Position numbers and translations under genes: made by a program. The notes under the pieces were generated by a model. The model searched no databases and was not told where the DNA came from. It saw nothing but the letters and a program-made list of their open reading frames with translations. From Gammaproteobacteria bacterium (GTDB taxonomy: Bacteria; Pseudomonadota; Gammaproteobacteria; Steroidobacterales; JABDKV01), in assembly GCA_029862285.1 (NCBI GenBank), contig JAOTXR010000075.1, positions 1-8,183 on the forward strand: DNA of 8,183 nucleotides, given 5' to 3'. Each line of letters opens with the position of its first letter. Within the stretch, counting starts at the first letter, position 1. Positions 1 to 7,113 of the stretch are shown here, piece by piece.

Positions 1-2190
1 AGTGATACCGAGCTGTCGGCCTATCGCCGCACTCTGGATGGCGCGCGAGTGCAGTGGAAATCCGATAAGGGTGACTCGCCGCGCACTGAAGTACAGATCT
101 TCAGCTCATCGGTCCGTCAACAGGCCGTCCATGATGTGATCGCCACCACCGGTGGCATGCTTTATTACCTAAGCCAGGATGCCGTTATCGAGGGTAGCGA
201 GCAGGTGACGCTCATCGTGCGGGACCAGAATACCGGTGTCGTACTTCAGCGTATTCCACAGGTGCGCAACAGCGATTATGTGGTCAAGTATGCAGAGGGT
301 CGACTGCTGTTCCGCCGGCCACTGTCCAGTATTAACAGCGATGCCACAATTATCTCCCAGGGCTTGCTCGCCGGTAACCCGATGTCCCTGGAGGTCGATT
401 ACGAGACCCGCAGTCCTGGTGCCAAGCAGGCGATTCGTGGTGGTCGCGTGCAGCGTCGCGTTGGTGACTCGTTGACCGTCGGTGGCAGCTATGTCGAAGA
501 TCAGCAGTTGAGCAGCGATTACAGTCTGGCCGGCATCGATGCCGAGCTGCGGCTCAACGAGCACGCGCGGGTCGTCGCTGAACTGGCGAGCAGTTCCGGC
601 AACGATTCGGTTAACTTCATCAGTACGGATGGAGGACTGAACTACACTGCCATTGCGATGGCGGCCAACACCAGCGGCGCTGCGCTGAAGCTGGCCACCG
701 AGATCGACATCGGTGCGATCCGTGGCAAGGCGCCCGATGAGATGCAGCTCGGCGCATACTTCAAGCGGCTCGATGATGGTTTCCGTTCGAGCGGTAGTTC
801 GGCGGAACACGACAGCGAGAAAATGGGGCTGCACTTCGCCTGGCGCATGAGCGAGCGTTCATCGCTGCTGGCACGGCATGACCGCCAGCGCGCCGTCCTC
901 GGTGATAGTGGCGATGCCCAGACCACGCTGCAGTGGAACCGGCACTCGGATCGACTGAAGTTGACACTGGAAATGCAGGATCGTGAGACACGTGGTCCTT
1001 CCGGTGAGCGTCAGGATACCGCTGTCGCCGGGCAAGCGAAGATGGACTGGACCGGCAAGCTGTCGACCACGCTGGAATACCAGCAAGCGCTGCGTGGTGC
1101 GGAGAATCAACAGACCACGATCGGCCTCGATTATCGCGTGCGCGATGCGATCACGTTGCTTGGCCGAACCAGTATCGGTACGCGTGGGCATGCGAGCGAA
1201 TTGGGTGCGCGCATAAATGTGGGCGACAAGCAAGTCTATGCAACCCAACGACGCACCAGCGATGGTGGTGGTTCGGAAGACACAACGGTGCTCGGTGCTG
1301 AAGCGGCCTACGGCGAGAACGGTCGCATCTACAGCGAATATCAATGGGCCAGAATGACCGGCCACTCCCGCAGCCAGTCGCTCGTTGGCATGCGCCGGCG
1401 TTGGTACTTTGGCGAAGGCTTCAACCTGTTGCTGGCCGGTGAGCATACCCAGCTCGATATGCCGGCGGACGACACCGGGCGTTATACCTTTGCTTTGGGC
1501 TTGAATTACGACAACGATGGTGCATTCCGCGCACGCAGCCTCAACGAATGGCGACGTGACCGTGGCGACTTGTCACGCAGCCAGTTCATCACCGATACTT
1601 TTGCGGAGCTGGATCTAAACGACAGTTTCACGCTGCAGGGCAAGTTCCGCCGTAGTCGTACTACTGCAACAGGCAGCGATCCGGGCGCGGCTTTCCACGA
1701 GGAAAGTATTGGTCTTGCGTACCGGCCGATCAGCAACGATCGCTTTAACGCCCTGGCGAGAATCACGTTGTTGTCCGAAGATCCCTTGCAACGTGACAGC
1801 GGTCGTTCACCCTACAGCAGCCAGGTATTCTCGGCCGACTGGTCCTACGAGATCGGTGCGCGCATGGAGTGGGTCGGCAAGGAAGCGTTCCGTATCAAGA
1901 TCTCTGAGGGCGATGGCCTGGATGAATTTACGACACGGACCCACCTGTCGATCCAGCGCATGAACCTCGATCTGTTCGGTGAATTTGGTGTCGGATTGGA
2001 ATATCGCCGTCTCGAACAGGACGAAACCGCCAGCGTGCGTACCGGCTGGCTGACCGAGGTGATGTGGGATCATTTCCAGCACTTGCGTCTGGGGCTGGGT
2101 TTCAATTTTACTGATTTTTCCGACGACGAATTCTCGGATCACGAGTATTCCGAGCACGGTTGGTTCCTGCGCATGCAGGGCAAGTACTAG
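1..2190 (+). CDS. Large outer-membrane beta-barrel protein, 5'-truncated by window edge
   Basis: The reading frame is open from base 1 with no stop, so the gene begins upstream; a GTG at 49 is only an internal valine codon. About 729 residues are visible. Residues ~20-140 form a soluble beta-rich module containing the stretches EGSEQVTLIVRD and VVKYAEGRLLFRRPLS, which I recall from very large proteobacterial outer-membrane proteins that carry this module ahead of a C-terminal barrel. From ~residue 145 to the end the sequence is a long run of amphipathic beta-strands with alternating hydrophobic residues, separated by short polar turns rich in D, G, S and N; I count roughly 30 by eye. The protein ends GWFLRMQGKY, and the terminal aromatic residue fits the C-terminal signal recognised by the BAM machinery. 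Inferred location is the outer membrane; transport, adhesion or structural roles cannot be told apart. The next gene starts 8 nt after the stop, so the two are probably co-transcribed. No gene name is recognised. The barrel call is fairly sure, the function is not. Confidence 0.8.
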   Translation, partial: SDTELSAYRRTLDGARVQWKSDKGDSPRTEVQIFSSSVRQQAVHDVIATTGGMLYYLSQDAVIEGSEQVTLIVRDQNTGVVLQRIPQVRNSDYVVKYAEGRLLFRRPLSSINSDATIISQGLLAGNPMSLEVDYETRSPGAKQAIRGGRVQRRVGDSLTVGGSYVEDQQLSSDYSLAGIDAELRLNEHARVVAELASSSGNDSVNFISTDGGLNYTAIAMAANTSGAALKLATEIDIGAIRGKAPDEMQLGAYFKRLDDGFRSSGSSAEHDSEKMGLHFAWRMSERSSLLARHDRQRAVLGDSGDAQTTLQWNRHSDRLKLTLEMQDRETRGPSGERQDTAVAGQAKMDWTGKLSTTLEYQQALRGAENQQTTIGLDYRVRDAITLLGRTSIGTRGHASELGARINVGDKQVYATQRRTSDGGGSEDTTVLGAEAAYGENGRIYSEYQWARMTGHSRSQSLVGMRRRWYFGEGFNLLLAGEHTQLDMPADDTGRYTFALGLNYDNDGAFRARSLNEWRRDRGDLSRSQFITDTFAELDLNDSFTLQGKFRRSRTTATGSDPGAAFHEESIGLAYRPISNDRFNALARITLLSEDPLQRDSGRSPYSSQVFSADWSYEIGARMEWVGKEAFRIKISEGDGLDEFTTRTHLSIQRMNLDLFGEFGVGLEYRRLEQDETASVRTGWLTEVMWDHFQHLRLGLGFNFTDFSDDEFSDHEYSEHGWFLRMQGKY

Positions 2191-2198
2191 GCAAGGTT

Positions 2199-3530
2199 AT
2201 GCACGACAAAACTGAACAGGTCGAACTGGAAGACACGGGGCAACGCGAGCTCCCGGGTCGTTCGTTGGATATCAAGGTGGCAGCGCTGGGTTTGTTGGCG
2301 TTCGTCATCCTGATGTATCTGCTGACGCGCTGGTTGTTCCCCCAGGGTATATCTTTGAATGAACAGTCGCTGGGTGCGGAGCGAGGCGCCCGTGCTGGAG
2401 GTGCAGGCGGCGAGTTGTCGTATTCCGGGCAGGATGACGGTTCAGGGGCAATGGTCGCGGAAGTAGTTGCTATCCGCCGCAACGTGCAGGTCAAGGGAAA
2501 TAACGAACTGGCCTGGAGCAACGCTCATACGGGCGTGTTTCTGGCGGACCATGACTCGTTGCAGACGCTCCGAAATTCGGGTGCGACCGTGAAGCTCGAC
2601 GACGATAGCCTCATCCAGGTCGGTCCGGATTCACTTATTGTTTTCCAGGGCGGAATTTCAGACCCGTTCACGCCTCGAACCACCAACTCCATCGTAATGA
2701 TGGAAGGCACGCTGGGCGCCCAGTTCGCCTCGTCCCCCGGCAACCCGAGGCATCTGGAGATCGCGCTGCCCAACGGTCTGGCTCGCTTCATTCCCGGCGA
2801 CAATGATGCGGCAGTCGCGTTCAACATCAACGTCAACCCGGATCTCTCTTCATCTGTGTCTGTGCTGTCCGGCGCCGGTGTTGTGACCGTTGGCGGTCAC
2901 ACCACCACAGTCGATGCCGAGCACGGCGTGACGATCAATATCAACGGCGAAATAATTGAAGAAGGCCGCTTACCCGGCCGCCCGACCGGTATCCGCCCGC
3001 GTAACAGCAAAGTCTATCAGTACCGTGCGTTGCCACCCGAAGTTGCTTTCTCGTGGAAGCCAGTGCCGAACATTGATCGTTATCGCTTCCGCCTGGCACG
3101 CGATGCGGACATGAACGATGTCGTAGTCGACGAACGGCTCGGGTCACGGCATTTCGAGTATGGCGGCCTGCAGGATGGCACTTACTACTGGCAGGTCAGT
3201 GCGATGGACGGGTTTATGGAAGGCCCGGCCGCAGCCTCGCATAGCATACGCCTGGTCCGCGATGCCAGCCCGCCGGCACTGCAGCTGCAGGCGTCGCAGG
3301 TCGTGCAAGGACAGGAAGCAATCGTAGTACGCGGCCGCACCGATCCCGGCGCGAGTGTCTACATACAGGGAGAAGCAGTTGCGACCGTCGCGGGTAGCTT
3401 CGAGCAACAGGTCACTATTGAGCCGGGCACTACACTCATCGTCGTTGAAGCCGTAGACGGCGCCGGCAACGTTGCTTACGACTCACAGATTATCAATACC
3501 AACATCACTATCAACGGAGGCGGCAAATGA
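2199..3530 (+). CDS. Membrane-anchored FecR-domain protein with fibronectin-like and Ig-like modules
   Basis: This is a 443-residue protein if it starts at the ATG at 2199, 8 nt after the preceding stop. A weak AAGG (2193-2196) lies unusually close to the ATG. An in-frame TTG at 2160 would overlap the upstream gene and adds 13 unremarkable residues, so I prefer the ATG. A short polar N-terminus is followed by one membrane segment at ~26-48 (core LLAFVILMYLL), so the rest should be periplasmic. Residues ~84-200 match a FecR domain: VAEVVAIRRNVQVKG, then a strand pair with VKLDDDSLIQVGPDS, then MMEGTLGAQF. Residues ~278-353 look like a fibronectin-type or FecR-associated module (VAFSWKPVPNIDRYRFRLA, DGTYYWQVSA). 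Residues ~358-430 resemble a bacterial Ig-like module (VVRGRTDPGASVYIQG, VEAVDGAGNVAYDS). Classical FecR proteins regulate ECF sigma factors through a cytoplasmic N-terminal domain; here that domain is absent and no sigma gene is visible. I infer a structural or ligand-binding envelope role tied to the upstream barrel. Its stop overlaps the kinase start. Confidence 0.8.
   Translation: MHDKTEQVELEDTGQRELPGRSLDIKVAALGLLAFVILMYLLTRWLFPQGISLNEQSLGAERGARAGGAGGELSYSGQDDGSGAMVAEVVAIRRNVQVKGNNELAWSNAHTGVFLADHDSLQTLRNSGATVKLDDDSLIQVGPDSLIVFQGGISDPFTPRTTNSIVMMEGTLGAQFASSPGNPRHLEIALPNGLARFIPGDNDAAVAFNINVNPDLSSSVSVLSGAGVVTVGGHTTTVDAEHGVTININGEIIEEGRLPGRPTGIRPRNSKVYQYRALPPEVAFSWKPVPNIDRYRFRLARDADMNDVVVDERLGSRHFEYGGLQDGTYYWQVSAMDGFMEGPAAASHSIRLVRDASPPALQLQASQVVQGQEAIVVRGRTDPGASVYIQGEAVATVAGSFEQQVTIEPGTTLIVVEAVDGAGNVAYDSQIINTNITINGGGK
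3516..3520 (+). promoter_or_regulatory. Strong Shine-Dalgarno of the histidine kinase gene
   Basis: GGAGG lies 6 nt before the ATG at 3527, inside the last codons of the FecR-like gene. With the ATGA overlap (3527-3530) it fixes the kinase start and suggests translational coupling. It is the clearest ribosome binding site in the window. Confidence 0.85.
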
Positions 3531-5401
3531 AGCGCCTTGCTATCCCCATTCGGGTAAAATTATTGCTCGCAGTTCTTTCGCTGGTCATGCTCGTGGTGAC
3601 TTTGATTACTGTGTCGATGGCGAATCTGTTTCACGAAGATAAAACCACCTACATTCGCGATCTCACCTCGATCATGGCGGTGCAAATGTCACGTGAGGCC
3701 AATGTCATGGTGCAGGGCTATACAGAGAACCTGTCGATTTTTGCTAACACGTTGTTCGACACGGAACTCGGCGCGAGCCAGAAACAGAATCTCATCCAGA
3801 ATTTATTTTCCAGTTTCGGCGAGTTTGTTGCCGTGAGTGTGGTGCGAGAGGGCGCTGAACCGGTGATGGTCTACGATGCCGCTACTCTGCAGCAAGCAAC
3901 ACTGACAGCCCAGGACCTGCTGACCCAGCAAGCCGACTATCCACCGCCGTTTGAGCGCCTCGCCAACGGCGATGTGCATGTCAGCAATGCCACCTTCAAT
4001 TCTGCATTGCCGATCATGTCCATTACTATGGCGCGCCAGGCCAGCGTCGTCCACGACATGAACGAACGCGCTGGCAGCGATGCGGGCGAAACAAACGAAC
4101 GGGTCGCGCTGGTGGGTTTCGTCAAACTGGAAAGACTCATGGAACTGGCTAGCCGTTCGGCGTCATTCGAAGCCTGGCTAACCGATAGCGATGGTCGTTT
4201 TGTCGCCCATAGTGACGCCAGCAAAGTGCTGGCCCGTGTAGAGCGTGAAGAGTTCGGCGATGCGGCCACGCTCGGCACATATGAACATGCACTGAGCACC
4301 ACACTCGATTTCCAACGGGATGGGGAACAATACATCGGTGGCTTTGCGCGCACTCATGTCGGCGGCATGAATGCAGGCATTGAGATACCGCGTAGTGCGG
4401 CTTATCTCACGGCGCGCAAATTATTGGCTAACCTGGTTGTCATCGCATTGATTCTATTTAGCGGTGCGACACTGCTAAGCCTGTTGATGGCGGCAGGGCT
4501 TACCCGGCCGCTGGATCGCCTGACCCAGGCAGCGCGTGAAATCGGTAAAGGTGATTTCGATGTCAAACTAAAAACCGGCAGCGGCGACGAGTTGGGGATA
4601 CTGGCTGACTCGTTCAACCAGATGACGCACGAATTGAAAGACCGTGACAAGGACCTGGAGCGGGTCAATCTCGCGCTGGTCCAGTCCGAGAAAATGGCGG
4701 CTTTTGGTCAACTCGGTGCGGGTATAGCGCACGAAGTGAAAAACCCGCTCGCTGGCATACTCGGTTATTCGCAGTTGGCATTGCGCAAGCTGGCTGACGA
4801 TAGCCCGCTGCGCAAACATCTCGAGATCATCGAGAAAGAAACGCGGCGCTGCACTGAGATAATCACCAATCTTCTGAAGTTTGCGCGCCAGGAGAAGGCG
4901 GAGCAGAAGAAGATCAATATCAACGATGTGGTGAAAGACGCGCTGAATATCGTTGACCATCAGCTCAGTATCAACCAGGTGGCTATTGAAAAACTGCTGG
5001 CTGCGGAATTGCCACTGGTTTATGCCAATGCCAACCAATTGCAGCAGGTGTTGATGAATTTTGCCGTCAACGCACAGCAGGCAATGGATGGCGAGCCGGG
5101 TTCGCTGACCGTGTCGACCAGCGTGATTGACCGTGAGCACATCGAGATACGCGTTAGTGATACCGGGCCAGGCATGCCTGCCGATGTGTGCGACAAGATT
5201 TTCGAGCCGTTCTTTACTACCAAGCCGGCTGGCGAGGGCACTGGACTGGGTTTGTCGGTTTCCTACGGCATCATTCGCGATCACGGCGGCGAGGTCGTTG
5301 TCGAGAGCGAGGTCGGGCAGGGCACGAGTTTCATCGTCACACTGCCCGTGGCACTGGATACGACTACCGAGTCCGAGCGCGAGACAGCGGCCATAGTGTG
5401 A
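3527..5401 (+). CDS. Transmembrane sensor histidine kinase (dCache-like sensor, HAMP, HisKA, HATPase)
   Basis: This 624-residue inner-membrane kinase should autophosphorylate on a histidine and pass the phosphate to a response regulator. TM1 is ~11-33 and TM2 ~298-321. The ~265-residue periplasmic region between them looks like a double Cache sensor: a first PAS-like lobe ~95-165, and a second with [14 protein letters not shown] (217-230) and a membrane-proximal [12 protein letters not shown] (281-292). A HAMP domain follows (~322-375, with [19 protein letters not shown]), then HisKA with [13 protein letters not shown], giving H402 as phospho-acceptor. The adjacent E403-V-K-N406 fits the ExxN phosphatase motif, so the kinase may be bifunctional. 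The ATPase domain is complete: N box [10 protein letters not shown] (N515), G1 DTGPGMP (545-551), F box FEPFF (559-563), G2 GTGLGLS (571-577). The H-box style is that of the NtrB/ZraS class (HPK4). It overlaps the FecR-like gene by 4 bp (ATGA). The likely partner is the REC-GGDEF protein encoded downstream. Domain calls are very sure; the ligand is unknown. Confidence 0.95.
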   Translation: MKRLAIPIRVKLLLAVLSLVMLVVTLITVSMANLFHEDKTTYIRDLTSIMAVQMSREANVMVQGYTENLSIFANTLFDTELGASQKQNLIQNLFSSFGEFVAVSVVREGAEPVMVYDAATLQQATLTAQDLLTQQADYPPPFERLANGDVHVSNATFNSALPIMSITMARQASVVHDMNERAGSDAGETNERVALVGFVKLERLMELASRSASFEAWLTDSDGRFVAHSDASKVLARVEREEFGDAATLGTYEHALSTTLDFQRDGEQYIGGFARTHVGGMNAGIEIPRSAAYLTARKLLANLVVIALILFSGATLLSLLMAAGLTRPLDRLTQAAREIGKGDFDVKLKTGSGDELGILADSFNQMTHELKDRDKDLERVNLALVQSEKMAAFGQLGAGIAHEVKNPLAGILGYSQLALRKLADDSPLRKHLEIIEKETRRCTEIITNLLKFARQEKAEQKKININDVVKDALNIVDHQLSINQVAIEKLLAAELPLVYANANQLQQVLMNFAVNAQQAMDGEPGSLTVSTSVIDREHIEIRVSDTGPGMPADVCDKIFEPFFTTKPAGEGTGLGLSVSYGIIRDHGGEVVVESEVGQGTSFIVTLPVALDTTTESERETAAIV

Positions 5402-5412
5402 CCAAGCTCAAA

Positions 5413-5431
5413 GAGCCATGCAGTCATGCTC
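5413..5431 (+). terminator. Hairpin in the kinase-regulator spacer, terminator- or attenuator-like
   Basis: GAGC, one bulged C, ATG, loop CAGT, then CATGCTC make a 7-bp stem with a single bulge, starting 11 nt after the kinase stop. It is followed by the A/T-rich TATATATTTA and not by a clean T run. It could be a weak intrinsic terminator, an mRNA-stability element or a partial attenuator lowering expression of the downstream cyclase gene. It was found by eye and no folding energy was computed. Confidence 0.35.
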
Positions 5432-5447
5432 TATATATTTAGAATAA

Positions 5448-5458
5448 TTGGATTCCAA
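5448..5458 (+). repeat. Short inverted repeat TTGGA-T-TCCAA, possible operator
   Basis: Two perfect 5-bp arms flank a single central T, 30 nt before the start codon of the cyclase gene. The size and position would suit a small operator site, but arms this short occur by chance, and no binding family is recognised. Confidence 0.2.
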
Positions 5459-5487
5459 GTCAGTTTGACATAAGGCTTTCGGCACGG

Positions 5488-6468
5488 ATGTATCACGTAT
5501 TAGTAGTTGATGATGACGCAGCGATCCGCGGCATAGTCGCCGAGGTGCTCAGCGATGACGGCCATGACGTCGAAGAGGCCGAAAGCGCGGAGAAAGCGCT
5601 GGAGCGCCTCGCAAAGGGTGGTATTGACCTGGTAATGACCGACATACGCATGAGCGGCATGGACGGTCTGGCATTGCTGCGTGAAATTCGCAGCAAAGAT
5701 GACATCGTTCAGGTAATCATCATGACCAGTCATGCGTCGATGGACGCCGCCGTTGGCGCGCTGAAATCAGGTGCCTATGATTTTCTGACCAAGCCCTTTG
5801 AAAACCTGGACATCATATCGGCGACCGCCAAACGTGCTCTCGAAGCTGTGCGTATGGCACGCGAGAAGAATCTGCTCGTTGCGACGCTAACTCGCAACAA
5901 CGCCGAACTCGAGCGGATGAATAACTTCTTCCGCGATTTGGCGATCAAGGATGGTTTGACCAACCTCTATAACCATCGCCACCTGCAGGAGGCGATAAGC
6001 GCCGAAGTGGAGCGGTCCAAGCGCTACAAACGCGAGGTCTCTGTTTTGTTCATTGACGTGGACCACTTCAAGACCTACAACGATACCCAGGGTCACCCCG
6101 CCGGTGACGAAGTGCTGCGCGGTCTTGCCAAGATATTGCTCGACCATGCCCGTGATACTGACACCGTTGCACGCTGGGGCGGCGAAGAGTTCGTGCTGCT
6201 CGCACCGGAGACCAGTAGCGCAAAAGCGGCCGAACTCGCTGAGCGCCTGCGCGCTGCCGTATCGGCTTTCCCTTTCCAGGGTCGCGAATCCCAGCCCGGT
6301 GGACTCATTACTATCAGCGTTGGCGTGGCAACGCTGGCACCAGGTGGTTCGCACGAGACACTGGTATCCCGCGCCGACGCCGCAGTCTACGAAGCCAAAG
6401 CCGCCGGTCGCAACACTGTGCGCGTCGCCATCTCCGGCTCGCCGGAGCTCGCCTCACTGCCAGCATAA
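5488..6468 (+). CDS. Response regulator diguanylate cyclase (REC-GGDEF)
   Basis: This 326-residue cytoplasmic protein is expected to make cyclic di-GMP from two GTP when its receiver is phosphorylated. REC domain ~1-117: acidic pair D8/D9, phospho-acceptor D52 in MTDIRMSGMDG, T80 and K102 (FLTKPFE). A helical, probably coiled-coil linker (~112-150, with NNAELERMNNFF) leads to the GGDEF domain (~151-313). That domain starts with KDGLTNLYNHRHL and has metal-binding FIDVDHFKTYND (D190), the signature GGEEF (231-235), and an RxxD inhibitory site (R222, D225) 5 residues before the signature. Catalytic and feedback residues are all present, so the enzyme should be active and product-inhibited. There is no EAL domain. 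The architecture is like PleD/WspR but with one receiver. The ATG at 5488 begins a normal REC strand (YHVLVVDDD). Its ribosome site is weak: TAAGG at 5471-5475 is 12 nt away. It lies 86 nt after the kinase gene, its probable phosphodonor. Not enough to give a gene name. Confidence 0.95.
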   Translation: MYHVLVVDDDAAIRGIVAEVLSDDGHDVEEAESAEKALERLAKGGIDLVMTDIRMSGMDGLALLREIRSKDDIVQVIIMTSHASMDAAVGALKSGAYDFLTKPFENLDIISATAKRALEAVRMAREKNLLVATLTRNNAELERMNNFFRDLAIKDGLTNLYNHRHLQEAISAEVERSKRYKREVSVLFIDVDHFKTYNDTQGHPAGDEVLRGLAKILLDHARDTDTVARWGGEEFVLLAPETSSAKAAELAERLRAAVSAFPFQGRESQPGGLITISVGVATLAPGGSHETLVSRADAAVYEAKAAGRNTVRVAISGSPELASLPA

Positions 6469-6493
6469 TATGTCCCCAGATTATGACAACGAT

Positions 6494-6515
6494 GGGCTTC
6501 CTGTTTTGGGAACCC
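6494..6515 (+). other. Bulged hairpin after the cyclase gene, without a T tract
   Basis: GGG-c-TTCCT and GGGAACCC can pair with one bulged C around a GTTTT loop, 25 nt after the cyclase stop. The following bases are not T-rich, so this is not a classical intrinsic terminator. It may stabilise the mRNA 3' end, or sit in the leader of the next gene. The same spacer also holds TTAAC-CA-GTTAA (6535-6546). Neither element was tested for folding. Confidence 0.25.
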
Positions 6516-6555
6516 GTCGATTTCACCGTCTCCTTTAACCAGTTAACATCCACGG

Positions 6556-7074
6556 ATGAATAGCGAAGAAGTTTTTCCCGGAATCGCCGCTGAGCAACCA
6601 TCGGCAGCAGAGGCCGACCAGGAATCGACAAACCGCAACGTGAACGTGGCGCGCAGCAATGCCGACCGGCGAACGTTTACGTGGCGGACTATTGTCCACT
6701 CTTTTTTCCGGCCCCGCCGACAGCGGGTCAATCGGGCAGCCGACGCAAGAAATCACTACGTAGATCATCATCCGCAAAGTACCGTGTGGTTGTGCGCCGG
6801 CATCGTATGTCTTGCTGCAGTCGATGCGTTCCTGATGCTCTATTACAATGACATCGGTGTGCGCCAGCTAAACGGACTGGTGGCGACACTGATAGATACC
6901 GGGCGAGGCGTCTACGTGGCGGCAAAACTTGTCGGCACAGCGGCGTGCCTGCTACTGATAGTTTCTGTAAGTAACTTGAAAGTCTTTCGTCTATTGCCGG
7001 CTCGGAATATGCTCTATATCCTGTTCTTCGGCTATCTCGCCTACATTCTCATTTTGCTTCGGCATTTCGGTTAG
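6556..7074 (+). CDS. Small three-TM membrane protein, DUF5658-like
   Basis: 172 residues. The first ~75 are hydrophilic and predicted cytoplasmic, ending in a basic patch (FFRPRRQRVNR, 50-60). Three hydrophobic helices follow at ~77-97, 119-137 and 151-168. The pattern AAVDAFLMLYY (87-97), an asparagine in a loop (N106), a lysine in TM2 (K124) and LPARNMLYILFFGYLAY at the end fits my memory of the DUF5658 family, whose function is unknown. In that family I expect an N-P pair where this protein has N106-G107, so the loop may be degenerate. The WRT-x-HSFFRPRR stretch before TM1 also resembles the N-terminal part of longer DUF5658 homologues. The ATG at 6556 has only a weak upstream CACGG; no better in-frame start was seen. 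It lies 87 nt after the cyclase gene on the same strand, so co-transcription is possible but unproven. Membrane location is sure, family moderately so, function unknown. Confidence 0.75.
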   Translation: MNSEEVFPGIAAEQPSAAEADQESTNRNVNVARSNADRRTFTWRTIVHSFFRPRRQRVNRAADARNHYVDHHPQSTVWLCAGIVCLAAVDAFLMLYYNDIGVRQLNGLVATLIDTGRGVYVAAKLVGTAACLLLIVSVSNLKVFRLLPARNMLYILFFGYLAYILILLRHFG

Positions 7075-7080
7075 AAGACA

Positions 7081-7094
7081 GGGGCTCTGGCCCC
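7081..7094 (-). terminator. Short GC hairpin between convergent genes, probable weak terminator
   Basis: GGGGC-TCTG-GCCCC forms a 5-bp all-GC stem in the 39-nt gap between the convergent genes. Read on the minus strand, the stem is followed by TGTCTTCT, which is moderately T-rich and would suit termination of the fabH-like transcript. The plus-strand side has no T run. The stem is short, so confidence is limited. Confidence 0.35.
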
Positions 7095-7113
7095 GCACTC
7101 CACGACGAGATGA

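Noticed and set aside
49..51. GTG at 49 as the start of the barrel protein
   Set aside because: The frame is open to base 1 with similar protein-like sequence, there is no ribosome binding site, and no signal peptide follows. The gene simply enters the window from upstream.
169..834. Antisense open frame of 221 codons opposite the barrel gene
   Set aside because: It mirrors a strongly coding sense frame in GC-rich DNA. The translation shows no domain, and no ribosome site was noticed.
4568..5284. Antisense open frame of 238 codons opposite the kinase gene
   Set aside because: It lies entirely over the kinase HAMP-HisKA-ATPase coding region, which has all its motifs in the sense frame. The antisense product has no recognisable feature.
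5440..5445. TAGAAT as a -10 box for the cyclase gene
   Set aside because: No acceptable -35 hexamer is found about 17 nt upstream (CATGCA at 5417-5422), so a promoter cannot be supported.
5465..5470. Perfect TTGACA -35 hexamer just before the cyclase gene
   Set aside because: A -10 element at 17-nt spacing would fall at 5488-5493, on the start codon (ATGTAT), so transcription would begin inside the gene. It is most likely a chance match.
5480..5490. CACGGATG shared at the starts of the cyclase gene and the DUF5658-like gene (6551-6558)
   Set aside because: An 8-bp match that includes the ATG, with no further similarity on either side, is too short to be called a regulatory repeat.
5887..6354. 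Antisense open frame of 155 codons opposite the GGDEF domain
   Set aside because: It is a shadow of the conserved GGDEF coding sequence with no independent support.
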